Below are positions 1 to 6,337 of a stretch of DNA of 13,911 bases, piece by piece; within the stretch, counting starts at the first letter, position 1, and each line of letters opens with the position of its first letter. The notes below the pieces were generated by a model. The model saw only the letters and a program-made list of their open reading frames with translations, was not told the DNA's origin and did not search any database. The translations under genes and the position numbers were made by a program. The DNA is from JARYLZ01 sp964388275 (GTDB lineage: Bacteria; Bacteroidota; Ignavibacteria; SZUA-365). The stretch lies in contig CAYLZD010000060.1 of NCBI GenBank assembly GCA_964388275.1, positions 1-13,911 on the forward strand, read 5' to 3'.

Positions 1-45
1 GCTGCTGGATCGAATTCATAGCGGAAGAAGGGGATGTGCATGGGG

Positions 46-109
46 GTGAAGGGGTGAAGACGTGAAGACGTGAAGACGTAAAGGCGTGAAGACGTGAAGA
101 CGTAAAGGG
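46..109 (+). repeat. 8-bp tandem array, left arm
   Basis: Eight consecutive 8-bp units read GTGAAGGG, GTGAAGAC three times, GTAAAGGC, GTGAAGAC twice, then GTAAAGGG. The consensus is GT(G/A)AAG(A/G)C. The same unit recurs in opposite orientation at 377-432, and a 14-bp stretch (GTGAAGACGTGAAG) is shared exactly between the two arms. An 8-bp unit is not a multiple of three, so copy-number change would shift frame in anything reading through it; nothing convincing does here. Confidence 0.92.
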
Positions 110-115
110 AGATTT

Positions 116-148
116 GTGTCTCGCTGAGCGCGGTCGAAGCGCGACGAC
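116..148 (+). repeat. REP-like intergenic repeat, copy 1
   Basis: A 33-bp segment beginning GTGTC and ending GCGACGAC, containing GAGCGCGGTCGAAG. A second, diverged copy follows after only three bases (152-183), in the same orientation and sharing both ends. It resembles the dispersed intergenic family with a GAGC...GTCGA core that occurs in many bacterial genomes. That resemblance is from memory of the general pattern, not from a search. Confidence 0.6.
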
Positions 149-151
149 CTT

Positions 152-183
152 GTGTCACCCCGAGCCTGTCGAGGTGCGACGAC
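152..183 (+). repeat. REP-like intergenic repeat, copy 2
   Basis: A 32-bp segment beginning GTGTC and ending GCGACGAC, with the core GAGCCTGTCGAGG. It is paired with the copy at 116-148 as a direct repeat separated by CTT. The core matches the widespread GAGCCTGTCGA type of dispersed repeat. Function is unknown; such elements are sometimes binding or target sites for host proteins or transposases. Confidence 0.6.
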
Positions 184-203
184 GTGAAGGGGCTAGCTCC
201 CGC

Positions 204-227
204 TGAGCCCGCGAAGCGGACGGCATT
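204..227 (+). repeat. 24-bp direct repeat, copy 1
   Basis: This 24-bp segment (TGAGCCCGCGAAGCGGACGG, then CATT) differs at two positions from the segment at 278-301. The two copies are spaced exactly 74 bp start to start. The inner inverted repeat is perfect in the second copy and carries one mismatch in this one. Confidence 0.75.
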
Positions 228-233
228 CTTCAG

Positions 234-252
234 CCCACGCCGCAGGCGTGGG
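234..252. repeat. Perfect palindrome, 8-bp stem
   Basis: CCCACGCC-GCA-GGCGTGGG is a perfect inverted repeat with an 8-bp GC-rich stem and a 3-base loop. It lies midway between the two 24-bp direct repeat copies. In RNA from either strand it would form a very stable hairpin, but no T-run follows on either side, so it is not a standard intrinsic terminator. Confidence 0.8.
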
Positions 253-277
253 ATCAGGACGTGCCGCAGGATACACG

Positions 278-301
278 TGAGCCCGCGAAGCGGGCGGTAT
301 T
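278..301 (+). repeat. 24-bp direct repeat, copy 2, with palindrome
   Basis: Second copy of the repeat at 204-227. Its inner part, 281-295 (GCCCGC-GAA-GCGGGC), is a perfect 6-bp stem with a 3-base loop; read from the minus strand the loop is TTC. It could stall or protect the 3' end of the operon transcript, but there is no following T-run. The function is inferred only. Confidence 0.75.
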
Positions 302-376
302 CGAAGTCGAGTGCTGGCGCCTGAGATCCTCACTGGGGTAAGTCGACACAGCGTATGAGCCGCACATGGTGTTTTT

Positions 377-432
377 CCTTTACGCCTTTACCCCTTTACT
401 CCTTCACGTCTTCACCCCTTTACGCCTTTACG
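377..432 (-). repeat. 8-bp tandem array, right arm, overlapping the last gene
   Basis: Read on the minus strand this is seven 8-bp units of the type CGTAAAGG, GGTGAAGA, CGTGAAGG, AGTAAAGG and GGTAAAGG. It is the same family as the array at 46-109 but inverted. The arm reaches into the end of the methyltransferase gene: that gene's final codons GTA AAG GCG and its stop TAA (420-431) are repeat units. The two arms bound a 267-bp segment rich in palindromes. Confidence 0.9.
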
Positions 433-1133
433 AGAATTCCCACCAAATGCGTCCTCAGCATCGGAACGGCCGCAAGCACGGGGTAGAGGACGCGCGTCAG
501 CGGGCCCAGGCGGCGCGCGAGCTGCGGAAAGAGCGTTATGCTGCGCATCGTATGCCGGTAGTCCGGGAATAGAGAGCGTATCATCTTTTTATTGATGCCG
601 CGGACGTGCGGATTCAAGGGATTGTCAATGCGGAAATCGCACCAAACAATCGCTCCTCCCGGGCGAAGCACCCGGTCCGCTTCAAGCGCTATTGCAACAC
701 GCATGTCTTCGTCCAGAATCGAACTGAAAACGGTGAAGAATACCACAAGGTCCATAGATTCCGCTTCAAACGACAGAGCCGCGGCATTTTCAACTCTAAA
801 ATTCACCCCGGGAACAGTACGCTTCGCCTCGGATATCCTATCATCCAGCAGGTCCACTCCGGTTACTCGTGCCGGATCGGCGCCCGCTGTTATCAGATCT
901 CCGATCACGTTTCCGGAACCGCAGCCGATCTCAAGAATATCGGAATCGCCGAGTTTGATCCCGATGTTATTCAACATCTCGGCGAGGACATCCATTCTCT
1001 CGCGTACAATGGCGGCGTTCCCCCGGTTTGACGGGTTCCATTTACTCCTCCCAAACCCCGCCTCGCCGTAAGACCGGTAAACGGAAGCCAGGCGCTGAGT
1101 CTCTTCCGCGGAAATTTGTTCCTTATTGCCCAT
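420..1133 (-). CDS. Class I SAM-dependent methyltransferase
   Basis: A 237-residue cytoplasmic methyltransferase of the Methyltransf_11/25 type. Motif I is LEIGCGSGN at 67-75, an acidic residue after the next strand is D94 (TGVDLLDD), and the post-motif VLRPGG is at 155-160. The substrate is not readable; in this setting a sugar or the growing glycan is likely, giving an O- or N-methylated unit. The ATG at 1133 lies inside the end of the upstream glycosyltransferase gene (11-nt overlap), preceded only by a purine-rich ACAAGAAAG, so it is probably translationally coupled. It is the last gene of the run. The last three residues (VKA) and the stop codon are supplied by an 8-bp repeat array, so the native C-terminus may have been slightly altered, although the length looks normal. 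Confidence 0.9.
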   Translation of the reverse strand: MGNKEQISAEETQRLASVYRSYGEAGFGRSKWNPSNRGNAAIVRERMDVLAEMLNNIGIKLGDSDILEIGCGSGNVIGDLITAGADPARVTGVDLLDDRISEAKRTVPGVNFRVENAAALSFEAESMDLVVFFTVFSSILDEDMRVAIALEADRVLRPGGAIVWCDFRIDNPLNPHVRGINKKMIRSLFPDYRHTMRSITLFPQLARRLGPLTRVLYPVLAAVPMLRTHLVGILVKA

Positions 1134-2148
1134 CTTTCTTGTCGCCGGTAAAACCGGGCGCGGCTCCCATGTTTTTATTGAGAATTTGCCGGTAAAGCTC
1201 GATCAAACGCCGGGTGGAGGTTTCCTCTGACACCACTGCCTGTGGAACAAATGCGGGCCTTCCGTTCATCCGCGTATTGTCATACAGTTGAATAATCGAG
1301 GCCGCGATCGAGTCGGGACTATCGTTCTCACAAACAATTGAACCGGGCACTTCCGCCAGGCGCTCAACTACATCTCCCACAGGAACCGCTATCACGGGCA
1401 AACCGCACGCGACGGCTTCCTTCACCACGTTCGGGGAACCTTCGCTCACCGAAGTAAGCACCAGCGCATCGGCCGCATTCATGTAAAGCGGCACCCTGTC
1501 CTGAGGAATACCCCATGCCGTTTCGAGCGTGACAGGCGCCGATTTGCCCGCGATTTCGGCGGCCCGGCGGGCCAGCTCGAATCTTTTGATGGGATCATCT
1601 TTCGAAGAAAGAAACAGCAATATGAATGCCTCTTCGCTCCATCCGAGTTCTTTTCTACATAAAGATCTGTCGAGCGGTTTGAACAAGCTCGTGTCGACTC
1701 CGCTCGGAATGATGAACGGATCGATCCGCGGATCGAGATGACTTCGAAGTGACGTCGAGACAAGCACCACCGCGTCCGCAAATTCGGCGGCTCTTCTGCT
1801 CAACGATCTCAGAAGCCGTCCTGAAACCGACAAGCGCCCGTTGCGGCCTACATAACCTGCAAGGTCGCTGCCCCTGAATGTTATCACGAATGGACGGCCG
1901 GCGGGCAAAGCCACCAAGGCCGATTGGCCGAATTGAGCGTGGACGATGTCGAAGTCCGATCGGCGGAGAAGCCCTCTGACGGACAGCCACGCTTTTACAT
2001 ATCGAAAGGGATTCGCGCGGCCCCTGAATGCGAACACAGTGACTTTGATCCCGCTATTTTCGAGATATTCAACCTGCCGCCTTACGAATATCCCTGAAAC
2101 CGGCCGCCCGGCCGAGGGCCACTCACTGGTTATGACCAGCACATGCAA
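1123..2148 (-). CDS. GT4 family glycosyltransferase
   Basis: A 341-residue GT-B fold retaining glycosyltransferase (Glycos_transf_1 / Glyco_transf_4). The N-terminal strand MHVLVITSEWP and a glycine-containing stretch (RPVSGIFVRRQ) are typical of the acceptor-side domain. The donor-side domain has IPSGVD at 147-152 and the EX7E signature SEGSPNVVKEA with E236 and E244. It likely adds one sugar from a nucleotide donor to the lipid-linked repeat unit at the cytoplasmic face; donor and linkage cannot be read. The start is TTG, chosen because the family N-terminus begins exactly there and a strong Shine-Dalgarno AGAGGTGG lies just upstream (2152-2159). It follows the amidotransferase gene by 25 nt and overlaps the methyltransferase gene by 11 nt. 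The C-terminal tail after about residue 327 is hydrophilic and probably unstructured. Confidence 0.92.
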   Translation of the reverse strand: MHVLVITSEWPSAGRPVSGIFVRRQVEYLENSGIKVTVFAFRGRANPFRYVKAWLSVRGLLRRSDFDIVHAQFGQSALVALPAGRPFVITFRGSDLAGYVGRNGRLSVSGRLLRSLSRRAAEFADAVVLVSTSLRSHLDPRIDPFIIPSGVDTSLFKPLDRSLCRKELGWSEEAFILLFLSSKDDPIKRFELARRAAEIAGKSAPVTLETAWGIPQDRVPLYMNAADALVLTSVSEGSPNVVKEAVACGLPVIAVPVGDVVERLAEVPGSIVCENDSPDSIAASIIQLYDNTRMNGRPAFVPQAVVSEETSTRRLIELYRQILNKNMGAAPGFTGDKKDGQ

Positions 2149-2151
2149 AAT

Positions 2152-2159
2152 CCACCTCT
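2152..2159 (-). promoter_or_regulatory. Strong ribosome binding site fixing a TTG start
   Basis: On the minus strand this reads AGAGGTGG, followed by ATT and then TTG. It is the best anti-SD match among the starts examined here. It decides the TTG start of the glycosyltransferase, since no ATG or GTG upstream fits the family N-terminus. Confidence 0.75.
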
Positions 2160-2173
2160 ATAGTAACCCGCGC

Positions 2174-4087
2174 CTATCCGGCATGAATACGGACCTTTCT
2201 CCTGAACCAGATTTCAAGCGAAAGCAGCATGAAAATCAATTGATATACTTTAAATCGGCTGATATCATGAGTATTCGGATTCCCGCCCACGAATCCTGCG
2301 ATCAAAGCGTCCAACCAGGCCCGGCGGAACATCCTGCCGACGGTCGAGGACGGTCCGCGGAGCAGGTCGTCCACGTATGCATGGTGTTCTCTTCTGACAA
2401 AGCGATCGAATGGAATTCCGAAACCCTGTTTCCTTCTGGTGACAATCTGTTCAGGCACAAATAATTGAAGCTGATTTTTCAATGGAAGCTTGCCTTTGCC
2501 GAATCTGTGCTTTGCCTGGGACGGGATTCTTTCGGCACAGCATACGATTCGCTCGTCGAGCAACGGAACACGCACTTCAAGGCCGGATGCCATGCTCATC
2601 ATATCCACTTTTTTCAGCATGTCGCCGGGAAGGCTGTTCTGCAGCAGGTAACAGCCGAGTCCGTCCTTGGGGCTGTCCGAAAGAAGCTCCGCATACGGCG
2701 AGAAAATCCTGTAAGTCGGATCGACACCGTAAAAAGCGCATCTACCATCATCCGTATACACGTCTGCCTTGTCCGCCTCGGAGATGTACGAGCGCATGTC
2801 GGCCAATACTTGCTCGGGCCTCATTTTCCCGAATCTTTGCGCTCTGCTCAAGTAGCGGACTACATCGGGGTGCGATCGTTTCATCAGTCCGGACGCCATG
2901 CTCACCATCCCCGGAGTCAGAAGAAAAAGCAGGGGTTTGAACGACGTAGCGGTAGAAAGATATGCGAAGTCGGGATAGCCGTAAAACAACTCGTCTCCGC
3001 CGTCGCCGGAAAGGGCCACTTTTACTGTCGCTCGCATCTCTCTCGAGATCCTGTAAGTGGGAATCGCCGAAGAATCTCCGAAAGGTTGATCGAAATGCTC
3101 GAGTATGAAATCCATTTCCTCGATTGTGGAGTATCCCTCTCCGATATGAAGAACGGCGTGCTTGGCGCCCACGGCTTCGGCCACCGCCGCGGCGTAAAGG
3201 GATTCATCGTATCCCTTCTCTTCGAATTGCACGGTATAACTCGAGACTGTTTCCCCGGAACACGCACAGGCGACCGCGGTCACCAGGGAAGAATCCACGC
3301 CGCCGCTGAGCATGGCGCCCAGCGGCACATCGGCGTGAAGCTGCAGGGAAACCGCCTCGTTCAATTCCGACCGCAATTCATCGTCGCCGACTCTTGCGCC
3401 ATCCCTGCCGGGTGAATAACTCCAGTGCCGCGTGATTTTCACTTCTCCCGCCTCGTACCTCAGGACATGGCCGGGAAGCAGGCTCGCGACCGACTTGAAG
3501 CCGGTCGCCGGTTCCTGAATGAAGGCCAATGTCAGGTAATCGTGAACGGCTTGATAATCAACTTCACGCGACACCGAGGGATGGCGCAGAAGGGACTTTA
3601 TCTCGCTTCCGAACAGAATGGCGTCGCTTGTGCGGGAATAATACAAGGGTTTTATTCCGACACGGTCTCTGACGAGGAACAATCTGTTTCGTATCACATC
3701 GAAGACCGCCAGCGAATACATTCCGCGAAGCAAGCTCACGAAACCCGGGCCGTAATCCTCGTAGAGATGAGGCAGCACCTCGCCGTCCGATTGTCCGATG
3801 AAACGATGGCCGCGGCGGAGCAGGTCTTTTCTGAGGTCCCGGTAGTTGTAAATCTCTCCATTGAAAACCACTATCACATTTCCGGACTCCGAGAGATAAG
3901 GCTGGCGTCCGCCCTCCCCGGTGTCTATGATGCTGAGCCGGCGATGACCCAGAAACGCATTTCCCTCCGACCATATGCCTTCGCCGTCAGGCCCCCTGTG
4001 CCTGAGCGTGTTCAACATTTCGCGGCCCAATTCCACATCGGGCTTTGCATCAGAAGCTTTGAGTATTATCCCCAGGAAACCGCACAT
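2174..4087 (-). CDS. asnB: AsnB-type glutamine-hydrolysing amidotransferase
   Basis: A 637-residue two-domain amidotransferase. The N-terminal class II glutaminase domain has the nucleophile Cys2 (MCGFLGII), RHRGPDG (29-35), FNGEIYNY (75-82) and SDGE (100-103), and yields ammonia from glutamine. The C-terminal ATP-pyrophosphatase synthetase domain has the PP-loop SGGVDSS (261-267), DQPFGDSS (333-340) and SGDGGDELF (360-368). All expected catalytic motifs are present, so it should be active. The formal family function is aspartate to asparagine. Members inside polysaccharide clusters are often assigned instead to amidation of uronic-acid sugars, and the context favours that, but the substrate is inferred. 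The ATG start follows GGGAG with 9-nt spacing (4097-4101), and the protein must begin Met-Cys to free Cys2. It sits 58 nt after the phosphatase gene and 25 nt before a glycosyltransferase. Confidence 0.96.
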   Translation of the reverse strand: MCGFLGIILKASDAKPDVELGREMLNTLRHRGPDGEGIWSEGNAFLGHRRLSIIDTGEGGRQPYLSESGNVIVVFNGEIYNYRDLRKDLLRRGHRFIGQSDGEVLPHLYEDYGPGFVSLLRGMYSLAVFDVIRNRLFLVRDRVGIKPLYYSRTSDAILFGSEIKSLLRHPSVSREVDYQAVHDYLTLAFIQEPATGFKSVASLLPGHVLRYEAGEVKITRHWSYSPGRDGARVGDDELRSELNEAVSLQLHADVPLGAMLSGGVDSSLVTAVACACSGETVSSYTVQFEEKGYDESLYAAAVAEAVGAKHAVLHIGEGYSTIEEMDFILEHFDQPFGDSSAIPTYRISREMRATVKVALSGDGGDELFYGYPDFAYLSTATSFKPLLFLLTPGMVSMASGLMKRSHPDVVRYLSRAQRFGKMRPEQVLADMRSYISEADKADVYTDDGRCAFYGVDPTYRIFSPYAELLSDSPKDGLGCYLLQNSLPGDMLKKVDMMSMASGLEVRVPLLDERIVCCAERIPSQAKHRFGKGKLPLKNQLQLFVPEQIVTRRKQGFGIPFDRFVRREHHAYVDDLLRGPSSTVGRMFRRAWLDALIAGFVGGNPNTHDISRFKVYQLIFMLLSLEIWFRRKVRIHAG

Positions 4088-4145
4088 GAATGATTACTCC
4101 CATAATATTTTCACAATCGGACCACTGTTCCGAGCCGGCCGGTGA

Positions 4146-4721
4146 TCAAGCGCCATCCGCGGCATCCAGGCGCGCTGCCAGCAGCAGATCGGCAAATTCC
4201 CGCACGGCGCCTCTTCCGCCCGGACGCGAGGTCACATACACCGCAATTCTTAAGATTTCAGGAATCGCGTCCGCAACGGCCACCGGAAAGCCGCACCATC
4301 GCATGCAGGCCGCATCGTTGAGATCGTTTCCCATATAAGCCACCTGACCGGCCGAAAGCCGCCTGCTGCCGGCGTATTCCTGAAGCGCCGGCAGTTTATC
4401 GCGCACGTCGTGCAGACATGGCAATTTCAGCTTTTCGCAGCGCGCCCGCACCACGGGATTGCGTTCCGACGACAGCACGAGCATATCCATGCCTGTTTCG
4501 CGCAGCAAGGTGATCCCCATACCGTCTTCCCGCGAGCAGGTCACGGCTTCCGTTCCGTCCTGGAAAACGATGACAGTGTTGTCGGTCATCACGCCGTCGA
4601 AGTCGAACACAATCAACCTGAGTCCGCGCAGCACATCTTTGTCCGGGATCGGACCGGGAAGCGCCTGTTTGCGGAGCGCTTCCGAGGAACCTTGTTTCGC
4701 TGAATCGCTGTAATTGCTCAC
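4146..4721 (-). CDS. KdsC / NeuA C-terminal-type HAD phosphatase
   Basis: A 191-residue HAD-superfamily (subfamily IIIC) phosphatase. Motif I is DFDGVMTDN with D40 and D42, motif II is LSSERNP (S84/S85), the motif III lysine is K109 (RDKLPAL), and motif IV is GNDLND at 131-136. The GNDxND form and the GGRGAVREFADLLL tail resemble the phosphatase domain fused to some CMP-sialate synthetases more than classic Kdo-8-phosphate phosphatase. It probably removes phosphate from a nonulosonate-9-phosphate or Kdo-8-phosphate-like sugar, but the matching synthases are absent from the window. The start is GTG, two bases after the stop of the upstream methyltransferase gene, with AGG about 9 nt upstream, so coupling is likely. 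The first 30 residues precede the HAD core and look disordered. An ammonia-independent role in another sugar phosphate pathway cannot be excluded. Confidence 0.9.
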   Translation of the reverse strand: MSNYSDSAKQGSSEALRKQALPGPIPDKDVLRGLRLIVFDFDGVMTDNTVIVFQDGTEAVTCSREDGMGITLLRETGMDMLVLSSERNPVVRARCEKLKLPCLHDVRDKLPALQEYAGSRRLSAGQVAYMGNDLNDAACMRWCGFPVAVADAIPEILRIAVYVTSRPGGRGAVREFADLLLAARLDAADGA

Positions 4722-4723
4722 GA

Positions 4724-5383
4724 TTAGATACCTGAAGGAAACGGTTTGCTTCCTACAAAAAGATACACGGGCGGGAACCAGCTGCGCCTGACCTTGACCG
4801 CCGGGAAGATGCTGCCGATCAGATCTATCTCCTTTTGCGTGAAATATCTCGTGCGTTTAAATCCCTGAATTTTCCTGTGCTTGAAGGCGCGAAGCGAATT
4901 ATATAAGCCGTTACCATACGCGTTCTCCATGAACACGACTTTTCCCCCCGGTTTGAGTTTACTCGAGATCAGCTGTAGCATCCCCGGCAAATCCTTGATC
5001 AGCACGAGCACACTTTTCGTGAACGCGAGGTCCATGCTTCCGTCAGCCACCTCCGCCATATCGGCCTTCCGGCCGTACAACAGGTGGACACGGTTTTCCA
5101 GCTTCCATTTCTTCAATTCCTCCGCCGCCTTTTCTCTGTACCCCAGGCCCGTGTCGCAAGCCCAGACCTCTGCTCCGAGCAGAGCAAACAGCGAGGAAAT
5201 CCGTGCGAATCTCGAACCGATTTCGAGCACACGTTTGCCTGCCAGATCCGTGCCGATCTCATTGTTCAAAGCGTCCGTGAACAGCTTTGTCCAGCCGTGT
5301 TGACCCCACTCGATGAAGTATGGGATGTCGTCAAGTACCGATTGTTTTTCTCTCATTTCCATGATTTGTTGATTTGAATACAC
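4724..5383 (-). CDS. Class I SAM-dependent methyltransferase
   Basis: A 219-residue putative methyltransferase of the Methyltransf_11/25/31 fold. Motif I is VLEIGSRFARIS (52-63), in which the glycines usually found after EIG are replaced by R58 and A60. D77 (ACDTG) is in the position that binds the SAM ribose, and LKPGG is at 143-147. The sequence before motif I (FIEWGQHGWTKLF) may shape the substrate pocket. The target is unknown; a sugar of the nascent glycan is the contextual guess. The start is GTG with AGGAG 6 nt upstream. An ATG two bases earlier is out of frame and opens only ten codons. It follows the FkbM-type gene by 39 nt and ends two bases before the phosphatase start. The altered motif I leaves activity slightly less certain than for the other two methyltransferases. 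Confidence 0.87.
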   Translation of the reverse strand: MYSNQQIMEMREKQSVLDDIPYFIEWGQHGWTKLFTDALNNEIGTDLAGKRVLEIGSRFARISSLFALLGAEVWACDTGLGYREKAAEELKKWKLENRVHLLYGRKADMAEVADGSMDLAFTKSVLVLIKDLPGMLQLISSKLKPGGKVVFMENAYGNGLYNSLRAFKHRKIQGFKRTRYFTQKEIDLIGSIFPAVKVRRSWFPPVYLFVGSKPFPSGI

Positions 5384-5389
5384 ATAGGA

Positions 5390-5394
5390 CTCCT
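5390..5394 (-). promoter_or_regulatory. Ribosome binding site choosing a GTG over an overlapping ATG
   Basis: Minus-strand AGGAG is followed by TCCTAT and then GTG (5383-5381). An ATG overlaps that GTG by one base (ATGTG) and lies only 4 nt from the AGGAG, out of frame, opening ATG plus nine codons before TGA. Spacing and the conserved reading frame favour GTG, but initiation at the ATG could lower the yield of the methyltransferase. Confidence 0.6.
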
Positions 5395-5422
5395 GATGCC
5401 GCCGGACTCTGACGTTCTGAAT

Positions 5423-6286
5423 TCAGTCAGGAAAGTCTTCCAATGACGAGCGTTTATCGCATGGACACAACAAGTAGTCGGTGTATTTATCGGAAATCCG
5501 CCGCAGTGTCTCGCGCTCTATTAACGCTCCTTCTTCATTTATCCAATAATAGGCATAACCGCCGCCGATAACTTCATGGACGGCCGAACCGATCCAGTCG
5601 TTCAGAATCTCCGCGATTATGAACGGCCGCAGTTTATGCAAATATGGTCCGAGTCCTCGCAGCACATGCGGTTCATGACCCTCCACGTCTATCTTGACGG
5701 CGTCCAATCTTTCGAGCCGATGCCTGCTAATGACTTCTTCGAGTGTGACGACTGGAACCGTCACGGAACGTCGCATTTGCCTTCCGTTCAGCATCGCGAT
5801 CGAGCCCTCCTCGTCGTCGAAGTTGAGTTCCGCTTCACCGGTACTGTCGGAAACGGCTTCCATGCTGCAGACAATCGCCGAAAAACCGTTCGCGTCCACA
5901 TTGCGCCGAAGATTGGAGTAATTGCCCGGCAAGGGTTCGAAGGCGTAGACTTTCAGGCGCGGATTGGAGGAAGCGGCCGCGAGTGAAAAAAGACCCTTGT
6001 GAGCGCCGACATCGAAGACGACTCCGCCGCCGCCGCACAGCCTGCTCCACAGCCGCAGAGAATGCCGGTCGCTGTAACCGTCCAGGCCTTTCCAGAATAA
6101 GTCGCTTGCGCCGGTGACGATACGGAAAGGCCTGCCGGGCTGCAGCCGCACCGTGACTTGTCCCTTGAATTCGAGCGCCCGGGTGACCCTCCGGGACGGA
6201 TTGAAGGGACGGATCAGACGGCACAGGACATCCGTGCCCGGCATACGGTCGAACGCGGTAAGAATGGCCCGCTTCAATTTATTCAT
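5423..6286 (-). CDS. FkbM family methyltransferase
   Basis: A 287-residue FkbM-type (Methyltransf_21) SAM-dependent methyltransferase. Motif I is FDVGAHKG at 91-98, followed by AFEPLPGN at 115-122, NFDDEEGS near 155-162, and the family hallmark KIDVEGHE at 198-205. Family members O-methylate hydroxyls of sugars, macrolides and lipids; polysaccharide clusters commonly carry them for sugar O-methylation. The N-terminal 50 residues are basic and may contact the glycan or membrane surface. The ATG start follows GAGGA with 9-nt spacing (6296-6300), and a second AGGA is closer. It lies 51 nt downstream of the epimerase gene. The fold is clear; the position methylated is unknown. Confidence 0.94.
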   Translation of the reverse strand: MNKLKRAILTAFDRMPGTDVLCRLIRPFNPSRRVTRALEFKGQVTVRLQPGRPFRIVTGASDLFWKGLDGYSDRHSLRLWSRLCGGGGVVFDVGAHKGLFSLAAASSNPRLKVYAFEPLPGNYSNLRRNVDANGFSAIVCSMEAVSDSTGEAELNFDDEEGSIAMLNGRQMRRSVTVPVVTLEEVISRHRLERLDAVKIDVEGHEPHVLRGLGPYLHKLRPFIIAEILNDWIGSAVHEVIGGGYAYYWINEEGALIERETLRRISDKYTDYLLCPCDKRSSLEDFPD

Positions 6287-6337
6287 CTGATCCTATCCTC
6301 GAGCAGATCGCGTGTGAGAACAATGTTGAATATTTTA

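Larger units (their letters stand above)
1..419. other. Gene-free composite repeat island
   Basis: No credible coding region lies here; the short open frames are antisense to the neighbouring methyltransferase or are read through simple repeats. What the sequence shows is a nest of repeats. An array of 8-bp units (46-109) and an inverted array of the same unit (377-432) enclose two REP-like copies (116-148, 152-183), two palindromes (234-252, 281-295) and a 24-bp direct repeat at 204-227 and 278-301. Transcription from the gene on the right runs into this region, so it is the likely place where the operon transcript ends. No canonical hairpin plus T-run terminator is visible. Confidence 0.8.

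Noticed and set aside
234..295. Rho-independent terminator for the operon
   Set aside because: The hairpins are strong, but no run of T follows on the minus strand, or on the plus strand.
1..419. CRISPR array
   Set aside because: The 8-bp units are contiguous without spacers, and the 24-bp repeat occurs only twice with a palindromic 50-bp interval, so there is no repeat-spacer pattern.
366..572. Plus-strand 68-codon frame starting in the 8-bp repeat
   Set aside because: Its first half is read through the simple repeat (LYAFTPLLLHVFTPL) and the rest is antisense to the methyltransferase.
2465..4093. Long plus-strand open frames (316 and 222 codons) opposite the amidotransferase gene
   Set aside because: They are antisense to a gene with every catalytic motif intact, have no recognisable domain, and their composition is that of a shadow frame.
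5417..5426. Palindrome CTGAATTCAG between the two methyltransferase genes
   Set aside because: A single 10-bp palindrome in a 39-bp gap is expected by chance, and no paired half-site or promoter context supports an operator.
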